NCBI GenBank assembly: GCA_944472155.2
Contig: OX235271.1
Coordinates: 19,909,710 to 19,973,709 of the forward strand
Direction of reading: 5' to 3'
Source of the DNA: Trichobilharzia szidati
Lineage: Eukaryota; Platyhelminthes; Trematoda; Strigeidida; Schistosomatidae
DNA length: 64,000 nucleotides
Below are positions 41,401 through 53,400 of the stretch, piece after piece. The position numbers were made by a program, and so were the translations under genes. The notes beneath the pieces are model-generated. The model ran no database searches and had not been told where the DNA came from. It saw only the letters and a program-made list of their open reading frames with translations. Numbering within the stretch: the first letter of the stretch is position 1; each line of letters begins with the position of its first letter.

Positions 41401-44400
41401 AGGACTTGGGAGTGGTTGTGCAGCATGACTTGAAAACAGCAACAAACTGTAGAGCTGCAGCCACTAAGGGTTTTCGAATATTATGGGCCATACACAAGGC
41501 TTTTGCGAACTTTGACGCTGATATATTTCGTATATTATATCCGACTTATATCAGACCTCATTTGGAATATGGGATCCAGGCAGCAAGCCCGTGTTTCAAA
41601 TACGAAATAGACTTATTAGAAAGGGTGCAAAGAGTAGGAACTAAGCTAATAAAGGGTTTCTCAACCCTCTCATATGAAGAGAGGTTAAGTCGACTGGGTT
41701 TATTTCCACTGTCATACAGACGACTTAGGGGTGACCTAATACTAGCATACCGTATCCTAAGTAATGATTTTGGAGCTCATTTATCTAATTTATTTCTTCC
41801 TTCTAGCACCAACCAATTGCGAGGACATCACCTCAAGGTTCAAAAACCACGGTCGAATCGTCTGCATCTGGAGATCCTCTTTTCGCATCGAATTGTGAAC
41901 CATTGGAACTCCCTACCGGGACACGTCGTATCAGCGCCATCCGTTGATTCATTCAAGGCGAGATTGGACCTCCTGTGTGCAACAAATCGAAAGGATTAAC
42001 ACAGGCATATAGCCTACTATCCTAAATAAATTGTAAACTGTAAACTGTAAATTATATTTATAAATTTCCATGTACATTATTATAGATTATTGTAAGCAAA
42101 CAAACACAGTCTTCTGATTGGTGGTTTCATCTCTTTGTGGCCGTTTCTTGAAGTTCAGATTATCTATCTGCGAATTGTATCCGCCTACGCAAAGTCTACT
42201 GTGATTGGTTGTTGAGTTAGTCTTTGTTTTTGTTTTTTATTCTCATGACCAATATTTGGGACGTACACATTGACGCAAATTACTATCTACCAATTTTGGC
42301 TAGCAGCCAGCCCTCACCACAATACCACACCAATTTGCAAATTTTGAATGCGATTTAGTTAACTTTTGTTAAAATGACCCTCTTAAAAGACATAGACGGA
42401 TGGATTTTCATAGTATCTATCCACTATTTCGAATTCCTTATTTACTCTGTTTGTTAGTATTGATTTTTTCTGAATAAAAAAATGTAATATTATGATGAGG
42501 TTACAACGACTGGCATTGAAATCCAGGACAACGCGCATTTTGTCGAATTTGGGACTATTCATCTGGATGCACCTGCATTTCCCAGTGAGTGATGCTGCTC
42601 CCACCGAGGCTCAATCCAAGTGCTATTTTACGTTGGGGGCGAAGGCCGAGGGAGGGAGAGAGATTGAACAAATCTTTTCTGAACACAGAGATTAGGCTAA
42701 AAAATTATCATGGCAACTGCCTCAGCTAAGCCTAGCAACCGAAGACGTACCAACCTAGGGAGTTGAGGTGGCACCATGTATAGAATTGTAAAAGCTGAAT
42801 TTTGTCAATTTGTGCTCCATATCCACTAGGTGTGCCAGTATGGAACTTCTGATTGACTTTACAACTCCTTTACCTAACCATGTTGGACAATGCTCCAGAA
42901 GGCGACGGTAGATTTACCGAGTCGTTCTACCTATGTAACTGTCTCCACTTGAACAGTTAAATTTATAAATACACATTGAAGTGACTAGAGTCGGTAGCTT
43001 ATCCTTCTCCTACATTCGAATTATACAACGAGTAGCATATTCTAAACACAGTGTTGCTTCGAATAATGTTTTAGCCACTATTTTTCAAAGTTTCGATGAG
43101 TGCAATTCAGTTTCTGCATCTCCTTTAAATGGTAAAATCATGTATGTGCGTTTCTTCTGCAGATTTTCACAGGCGTTTCTCTCTATATGTTTTAGTCATG
43201 GAGACTTTAACAAATTTTTCGGGGTATGCGTTGTCGTATAAAAAGTTTTTTTTATTTTCCTTATTTCATCGTCTAGAATGTCGGTTGTGCAGATCTTTCT
43301 AGCACGATCCATCAAGGTACTGATAAGATTTCGTTTGCATGCAAGAGGAACAAACGAACTGAAATGAATGAATTGGCCAACCCATGACTTCTTCCAGAAA
43401 ATACTCCTCTTAATACTGACTGCCATCTTGCCTTCTTGTTAGCAGGACATCAAGAAATGATAAGGTATTCAAGTTTTGGTTTGTAGGGGTTTGATCGGTT
43501 ACAGGATTTCATCATGAGCTGACATTAGTTAGAGAGCCATTGGAAAACCTGGGAGTACTGGACAGCTGTTTCGTCCTAGTTTGGGACTCTTCATCAGTAC
43601 CAATGAGATGCTCACTAGCGACTTGCCCTATTCAGGTAGGTAGCTACCTGCGGTTCTAGTGAGAAGTCGTGACCAGTAGGGTTCAGCAGGTCGGGTGTGA
43701 GGACAAATACCCGCCGAAGACATTGGTTAGGGGTCGCGCTATGTCGTGAATTGGCTGAAGTTAGAATCCATGGGCCATTGGATCGGGTCCCATTGGCTTA
43801 ATGGTATACGAGCTCGCCTTTTAACCGGAAGGTCCTGGGTTCGAATCCTGGTGGTGAAGAGTTCCAAACTAGGACGGGTGGAACAGCTGTCCAGTACTCC
43901 CTGGTGGTTTTCCAATGGCTCTATAACTAATGTCAGCTCATGATGAAATCCTGTAAATGATAAGGTGTTGTCTTTCTCCTTTTCATATGTGAATTCAATT
44001 TGTGAGTAAGCCATACTGAACTTTTGGAGAAGGACATCGGCATCGATTTTATTATTATTATTATTATGCAAGATAAAAGAGATTAACTGTAAGACTGAAG
44101 TGTATAATATTCCGTCAGATAGTTAACTTTTCTAATGAAGTGAATTTATTAAAATTTTGCTAAAACTCGGAGGAGATCATGTGAAGAGGAGATGAAAGCA
44201 TGTGAGCAGACTTGGAGCCAGGTGAAAACTCTAGCAGAGAACCGAACGCAATGGAGACGCGTGGCTAAAGCCCTATGTTCCTCTAGGAATTAAAAGAAAC
44301 AATAATAATAATAATAATGTGTGTGCGGACACACATACATAGGGAAGAGTAATCGCGCTATGCATGTGAGAATGGGAGAGCTTATTTCGAAATGGTCTAG

Positions 44401-47400
44401 GGTGCTTATTGAAATACGCTGAGGCTATAGCTATTCATAAACTTAAACCCCTCCCCTGGCCATTCCTTGTGTGTTCAAAAACAGTTTATTATTACTCTTA
44501 ACCTACCTAGAGAATCTTTATCTGTTTATGTAACCAAACGTTGTGTTAATTATTCTTAAATCTTTTTTGTCATTTTGTGCACTTTAATTAACCTTACTCA
44601 TTTTTCATATAAATAAGCTTGACAAGTAGATGCGTGAGGGATCAGATTGTTGTTTTCGAAATGTACTGCGCAAATACGTCACACATTATTCAGCTAATCT
44701 CCGTCTTCTAATAACACTACACAAACGTTAAGTTGTAGTCAAAAAAATTAGAAAGACATTGAATTAAATATCTAAATAAGGCGAGTGACTACAAAAATTT
44801 AAGCTACTAAAGATTTTGAAGTTAAATGAAAAGTAAAAATAAGATTAACCGTGTATGTTTCAACACTGAATTCTAAGAAGTCTAAAATCCTGTTAATGAA
44901 ACTGGATCCCTGTACGTAGCGAATGAACTCAGTTTGGCGCCGGCAGCTTTTTTCAATCTGTTCTAAAATAACGTAATACATCTGGCGCAGCTTGCAAAAT
45001 ATATGAAGTGAATGATTCACATCCTCATTACCCACGATGATGACCTTTCGAACACAATTTATCCTTCATAATCATATCAATTATAATCACACGACTTCGA
45101 AACTTCCGTTTTATGGTTTTCTCTATTCATTCCTATTTGTCGTAAAGGTAGTAGAATAATAGGGTAGCAGGAATAAAATTGACATTCAAACTACCCACAA
45201 AATCAATTAGAAGCAAGCTTCGTCGGTTAAAGGATCCTGCCATTGAGGCCAATTGAACAGTTCAATTTAGTTTGTCTAATAACCTGCTGCAAAGGTTGTC
45301 AGGTCAAAGACCCAGATCGAAGTGTAACAACAGAAGACAAGGGTCAGGCAACAGATGCTTTAGTGAAAAAATCAAGAGGTATTTATAGATTTTATGTGCA
45401 TTATTATTAGCTTAATTGTTAGCAGAGGAGCAACCTCTTCTGATTGGTTGTTTTCATGCTGAAGGTTATTCTGTACTGCTTGTGACCGTTTCTTAGAAAG
45501 TCAAGTCATATATCCGCAAATCATATTTCCCCACGTTAACTCCTCTGTGACTGGCTGGTGATTTTCTCAAGATTAAGCTTCGTTATTGTTTTTCTCATGA
45601 CCCTGATTCGGGATGTAAACATTGACGTAAATTGTTGCCCACATTTTGGGCTTGCAGCCAGCTCTCACCACAAAAGTAGTAGAACAGGGTTAGTCAGACT
45701 AGTAGAGCACAAAAACCTAGCCAAATATAGACCAGTTGACCCTAGTAAGATAAGAAATCTGGAGAATAGCTCAGCCGCAGATAGCACTACATGCAATTAC
45801 ACACAACCATACAATAGGGTGATGGGATAAGATCGCAGGTTTTGAAATCTAAGGTAACAGGGTGGATGGAGAGATTGATAACATTGGAAGCTTTATTTGT
45901 CGAATCAATCAGCCGAAAATACATGTAATGGGTATGATTCAACACCTGTCCAACCGGACATCTGGAAAATTCTACTATCCCTACGACGAATAAGATGGAA
46001 TAAGGAAAAATATAAAACTGAAGTTTCGAAGTTGTGTGGTTATAATTGATGATGTGATTATGAACAGTGTGATAAATTGTGTTCGAAATCTTGTCATCCA
46101 GTAAGCATTAATACTGTTTCACTGAGTGATATATCTAATAAACAAATTAATATGGAATTACATACACAACCAAAGTGCCCAAGTCAGACACACGTTAATT
46201 TATTTAAAAATATTAGCCTACTTATGAGTAAGCAAATATTAATCGCAAAACTTATCTAGAATAAAAAGTAGTTGCTTTCTTCTTACCTTGCTAAATCAAT
46301 CACATGAACTGTTGGTAGGATATTCTCCCCATTCAAATAAATTGGCAAGGGTTTTTGTGCTAACCATGCTTCCTGAAAAGAAGTTTTTATGCTTATCATA
46401 AATGTAAAAAAATATGAGATAGACAATCTCAACAATGACGTTTTCAACATAAAATATAGATCGGGTAGCAAACAGATTACCAAAATCACCTAGGTACCGC
46501 ATACTCCAAACAGCAGAAGCTATCTCGATTCGCCTGAGACAACTGGTGCTCTGTGTGCAGAAAAAATAGGTCCAACCAGTGATACTGCCCTGGCTTGCTG
46601 TGGAGTTTGCAAATTCATAAACACCTTATTACATCGTCACTTTTGTTATGGCCCTCCATCTTGTACATATATATAACTAATAGGCTTCTGCCCGCAGAAA
46701 GAAGGCGGTCTTCTGATTGTTGTTTGCAAACAAACGCAGTCTTCTGCTTTCTCGTTTTCGATATTTCTCGGAAATGCGAGCCACTTGTCTGCGAATCATA
46801 TTTGTCCCCGTCTAGGTCAGCTGTGATCGGTTGTTGAATCAGCCTAGATAAATTTCTACCAATCAGCGTAGATCAATGTCTACCAATTGGCTAGCAGCTT
46901 GCTCTCACCACATATATATATAGAACATGATGATGATGTTATCGGAAAGAATATTCTTTGTTCAATAGTCAATCTTTTGAAATTTCAAAAAGCGCCAAAA
47001 TTTGAAGGCCCTTAGTTCACCGAGCTTTCATTTCAGCTTCACCTCCACAATCTGATCCGATTAAAACTAATCTTTCAAATTTACACTAAAGCAGATAACT
47101 TAACATAAAGTCGACAGTAAAGTATACCTTCTTCATATGATAGCTGGGGATATCGAATGATAAATCAGGGAATCTCCTAGCTCTACTAATATGGCAATTC
47201 CGAGGTTACTGGTTGGAAGTCTACTATTTCTCAGCTTTCAAAATTAATCTCCACCTCATCGCCTATCGTATAAGTATGAAATAAGATTAAAATTTAGGGC
47301 ATTCTAACTAGTTTGTTCAAGCAGTCTGAAATTACATTTCAAAACTGAACTACAGAATGTACGAAAAGAAACAAGATTTCCAAACCTGAGCTATCAGACA

Positions 47401-50400
47401 TTTTCAATACAAAAACTCTGAGTAATAATAAAGCCCATTACTAGTGTCTCTACTACTTCACTTTCATTTGCTTCCCACTATAAAAACTGTAAGCAATTAA
47501 AATGCTTTCAGAGAATTACTTTAACCTTGTTCAGATTTCATCAATTACAGTCTGTTGTATTCCATTATCGTCACATGATTTGATTGTTATAGGCTAAAAG
47601 ATGAATCAAATAAACTTACTACTTGGTATTAGATGGTTGGAGGCAATCGGCCACAGGAAGCCTTGCTCAACCTAAGTTTCGTGCTAGTTGGCACTCATCA
47701 GTCAGTCAGCAAAGCGTATCTGCAACCTGAAGGAACTCATGTCTCTTCTGAGATTCGAACCCGCGTTGTCACCCAGTGCTGCAGTCGGAGACAAACACGT
47801 TACCAATGAGCTATTCAGACTCTCGATTGACCTCCTGTAGGACTGGATTGGATATTTCTGATTGGACACTAGTCAGTAACTAGTGTAATGTGTCTAGTCC
47901 TATCTTCGATGCAGACTGAATTCTATCAGTCAAGCTTGCAATGTAGACACCATGCCACTAGGTGGCTCGCCATTACGGTGCACTCAAATCTCAGAAGGGA
48001 TATGAGTTCCTTCGAGGTTGCAGATACGCCTTCCTGACTGATGAGTGCCAACTAGCACAAAACCTAGGTCGAACAAGGCTTCCTGTGGCCGATTGCCTCC
48101 AACCATCTAATACCAACAATTCACAGTGCACCGTGATGGCGAGCCACCTAGTGGCATGGTGGCCACATTGCAAGCTTGACTGATAGAATTCATTCTGCAC
48201 CAAAACAGATAGCTAGACACATTACACTAGTTACTGACTAGTGTCCAATCATAAATTTACTACTTGTCAATGTGAGGAAGTAATATTTTTTATTCCTTTT
48301 TAAGCCGTATGTCACAATATCATGGCTGTTTTGCATCAACCAATCAAAGATTTTCACTCTTTGTGTCTCTGGTACATGATTGTTAACACATCGATAGAGA
48401 TTTGATGGTGTGAATGCCTTTGAACACGTTGTGTAAAGAGTGCAGATCTGGTACACTGGCTTAGCCATTCACTTTTCAACAAGTGACCGACGAATTTAGA
48501 GCCCCATTCCATTTCCTTCAAATTGTGTAACAGGAAAGTATCCTTGGCCCTTACATAATGTACAACACATATACCTATTTCAAGTGTTGGTTTGTAGGGA
48601 TTTGATTGGTTACAGGATTTTCACCATGAGCTGACATTAGTTAGAGAACCATTGGAAAACCCGGGAGTACTGAACAGCTGTTTCGTCCTAGTTTGGGACT
48701 CTTCATCAGTACGCACCCACCGGGATTCGAACCCAGGACCTTCTGGTTACAAGGCGAGCTCGTTGACCATTGAGCCACTGGGACTCGACCAATGGTCCTT
48801 GAATTCTAACTTCTGCCAATTCATGACATAGCGTGACCCCTAGCCAATGTCTTCGGCGAGTATTTGTCCTCACGCCCGACCTGCTGCACCCTACTGGTCA
48901 CGACTTCTCACTAGAACCCCAGGTACTACCTACCTTAATAGGGCAAGTCGCTAGTGAGCATCTCATTGATTTTCAAGTGTTGGTTTGTAGGGATTTGATT
49001 GTTACAGTACTGATGAAGAGTCCCAAACTAGGACGAAACAGCTGTCCAGTACTCCCAGGTTTTCCAATGGTTCTCTAACTAATGTCAGCTCATGATGAAA
49101 TCCTGTAACATATACCTATAAATATCAAAGACTTACTTTGAATAAGTGTTGAAAGATATATTCTCCACAACCGTAAAATACTCCACAAGCCAATACATAA
49201 GTAATGAATTTCTTTTTATGCTGTAAAAGAAAATTTTCATATGAATTTTGTAGTAGGAATAAACATGGTAATAAAGTGAAATGGTTCAATGTAAGGGAGA
49301 TTCTATCAAATACTTGAAATCTAATGTCTGTTTTACAAAAAACCTGTGTTAAACAATAGAGATCTTCAATCAGGTTAAAGATATTTCTTTCAATAAGGTG
49401 TGTGAATACATTTCAATAGAGTACTGTTGGATAGAGCAAGTTACTTTGTGGTGAGAGCTGTCTGCTAGCCAAATTTGCTAGGCAGCAATTGACGTCAATG
49501 TTTCCGTACCAAATCGGGGTCATGAGAAGAAACAAGAACAACGCCTAACCTCGAGGAACTCAACAACCAATCACAGTAGACTTTGCGTGGGCGGATACGA
49601 TTCGCAGATATATCACCGGACAGTATAAGAAACGTTTACAAGCAGTAAAGAATAACCTTGAGCAAGAAAACAACCAATCAGAAGAGGTTGCTTCTCTGCT
49701 AACAATAACGCTGATAATAATGTACATAAAAATCGATAAATATCTGTTGATTTTCTGAATGAACAATCTGTTACCTGACCCTTGTCTTCTGTCGTTACAA
49801 CTTTACACCTGACTGTTCCTTTGATAGGTAACAGTTTGTCTCGTTGATGACTTAAAATGATATGGACTAGTGAAAATCAAACTTGTCTGTTTGTCTGTTT
49901 TTGACATAGAACTTTGCACATATGTGCGGCAGTTCAAGTCGCCACACTCCATCTACGTAGCACAAAAAGCAAGAGAAGAAAGTAGGAGAAATACATGTTA
50001 GAGACAGTAAACAGAGGTGTGAGACAAAGGAATAGTAATAACGAAGAACAATATAGTTTCATTGGGTATTATAAGTCACAAGGAGTGGATTCATCTGCAC
50101 CAGCCACTGATAACGATTTTCAGCCATATCACCAACCGTCTACAGCCATTTGCGTTTACCGTCCCGAGGACTCCAACCAGTAAGTCAAGCAGTCTACACC
50201 TTCCTACGTGGCTTAGACTAACTGTTGTAGATTTCGTTGACTGGTACTAGCCTGACCTATATCAGCTAACGCTGCCCGTTGAGGAGGGCGATGGCTAGAC
50301 ATGCATGAGTAACACATGTCCTAACCATCTCAGTCGATGTAATTTCACAGCCTCGTCGATTGTTTTCCTCTCAATGCTTACCCAGCACTCGACTGAAGCC

Positions 50401-53400
50401 TAACCTCAATATTGCTCACCTTATTATACCACTTCACACGGGAGATAGAACGCAGACACCTATGATCAAAGACAGCTTGTCTCTTCATGTGTTCCACTCT
50501 AAATGGCCAGGTCTCACAGCCATAAAGGACGATGGAGCGAACTGATGAGCATTACACACGCCTTTTGGTTGATATCCGAATATCACGTCTACTCCAGAGA
50601 CGGTGTAAACTGGCATATGTGAAATGGGCCTTCTGTATCCGTGAAGCTGACAAACTCAGTGACCAGTTTGTCTTCCTTACCTCGTATTTTACATCTGATT
50701 TCGACAATACTTACTATATTGCTTCACTTAGCATAGTTAAGCAGTCAGTCATTAGAGGTGTAAGATTCAGATAGGTCAAAGTTTCATTAACGCCTTCATG
50801 ATATAAAATATATTTTCACTAATATGGGGATTTTACTATCCCATTTTAATGTTGTATATATCTACACACACACACCTTTTTACCTGCTCTCAAGATTGCC
50901 TTTTCGCATTCTAAATATTCTTTGAACTTTGGATGCGGTTTACGACGTCTATATTCAGATTCCACAAATCCTGGGTCTTCCTTTAACATTGTGGAGAAGT
51001 GTAAAAAGAAAAAGGAAACAGTAGATATGAAGTTACAATAATAATAATAATATAATTAAAATGGAATGCAATTTATTGGAGACTGTTAATATCCTATAAT
51101 AGGTTAATATCCACTGTGTCAAGGCTGGTGAGAAAATACATCAGCTGTACATCACAGATTCATTAGCTGAAAACTGATCACTTAAACAAGCAACAAAGGT
51201 TAATAAAGCAGGATGATTTAATGAATTCATCAAATTTCGGTAGAACTCCTCTTCAGCTGAATACTCTACATACACGGATATATGCAAACTTTTGAAATTA
51301 CATTGGGAGATACAAGACTGATAAGCAAATAAACTACATTGAATTAGTCGTGCAGAAAGACAGGAGTGAATGTTTTCTTGAGGTCATGTTCAAATAGATA
51401 AGGGGAGAGGGAGTTCTATTTTGAAATCGAGATTCGAGTGGTATGAGTTGAATTTTATCAACATCTCTTCAGCGTTTGATCTGCCTCTACAGACAATAAA
51501 AATCTCATCAACATGTCTTAGGTATACATCCGTATTTTGTATATGTTGCTGCAAGGTACCAGCATCTAGGCCTGACAAGAATAAGTCTGCAAAAGTGGTC
51601 CGAGGGGTTTCCCATAGCGACACCATCAATTTTATAGGAATAGACGCCCGTCGAATTGGAATTGAACATTCTTGGTACATAAAAGTAACAATTTTCTCAA
51701 TTTCGATGTTGGAATGTGTATATCTTCAGCTTCTCTACATAATTGAAGCGTAATGCATTTTATCTTAATTTTAATCTCTCGCATACTCCCTCTCCCCCTA
51801 CCTATCTGAACACGACATGGATAACATTCGCCCCTGTCTTTCTGTATGACTAATTCAATGTATTTATATCAAATGGATAGGAAAGTTCCAGAATAATTTC
51901 TGGTTAGGGGTCAAATTAATAAAAAATTACAATTAGGAATTAAAATGACATAACAAACAGGGGGGATGGGTAAAACTCGAACAAAGTAGCATTATAATAA
52001 CTAAGAAGATTGACATTGTGCAATTGGGGGTTAGAAATGTAGAAATAACAAAATATACAGGATGTTTGGATAAAAAACTAATATGATGAATAATGCGCGA
52101 CCAGCGCCGACTTGAAAAACGCGCTCGCGAACACTACCCAGCCTGGCTAGTAAAAGGAGACCGAAAACGTGTATACAGTTCAGTGACAGAACATCTGGTC
52201 AACTCAGGACATTCAGCGCCTTTCGAAAAGTCCTTCAAAGTAATATACAAAATTCAATCAAACCTATCAAAGGGAGTCAAATCAAGACATCTGGACATAG
52301 CTGAGGCGTCAGCTATCCAAAAGCTCAAACCCACACTTTGTATCCAAAAGAAATACGTCCAACCCCTGTCCCTGCCATGGCCATCGTAAACAGGTAATTT
52401 TTTTAATAATGACCATCCAATCGCCTTTCTTATCTAAACTTCCTGTTTATTCATGTTATTTTAAGTTTTCTTAATCCCTATTTAGACTACCATATTTTCA
52501 TATCCACTCTTCCTGTTTATTTTGCCATTTTACTATTTCTATATATTTAATCCCTGATTGCATAAACAATTATTCATCATATTAGTTTTTTATCCAAACA
52601 TCCTGTATATTTTGTTATTTCTACATTTCAACCCCCAATTGCACAATGTCAATCTTCTTAGTTATTAAAAGTCAATAATAATAATTCATAATATGGGAAT
52701 TTTCGATACTATCAATTCTTAGTTATTATAATGCTACTTTGTTCGAGTTTTACCCATCCCCCCTGTTTGTTATGTCATTTTAATTCCTAATTGTAATTTT
52801 TTATTAATTTGACCCCTAACCAGAAATTATTCTGGAACTTTCCTATCCATTTGATATAAATACACGAATGTACAGCCTAGATGATGACTTCGTCGAAAAG
52901 AAAATTTTCTTCGCTGCAATTGTCTTTTTTATTAACTCCTATGACCCAATGTGTATATTCCGTAATTCAATGTAGCGAAAATATTCATTCAGACATCTAT
53001 AAAATACAAAATAATCGAGCAAAGAATATTCTTTTCGATAAATTCCTCTTCCAGGCTCTACAATTATATATATATGTTTATATACACAGAATATTTTAAA
53101 TTAGTAGTTAATAACAATATTGGCGTAGTTTATTTGCTTATCAGTCTTCTATCTCCCAGTGTAATTTCAATAGTGTGTATATATCCGTGTATGTAGAGTA
53201 TTCAGCTGTAGAGGAGTTCTACCGAAATTTGATGAATTCACTAAATCAACCTGCTTTACTGACCTTTGTTGCTTGTTTTAAATTCGTAAATCGAGAGGTT
53301 ATGAGTCGTTTCCTCAAACAGTATCAGAAATAAGGTGATTCAAACCGTTTTCTTAAAAGAATAATGTAACGTACTTAGTTTCAGAGAACATCACACTCTT

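Noticed and set aside
49010..49016. Canonical hammerhead core CTGATGA in SINE C
   Set aside because: The string CTGATGA is present, but its first three bases are needed for stem I. Read that way, stem I does not pair and stem II gains three unpaired bases. The better fold has core ATGAAGA.
50884..50980. Shorter AK7 exon 4 ending at CAG|GTAAAA
   Set aside because: It would place an immediate stop at the start of exon 5. The donor AAG|GTGTG eight bases on keeps the frame and the AK7 match.
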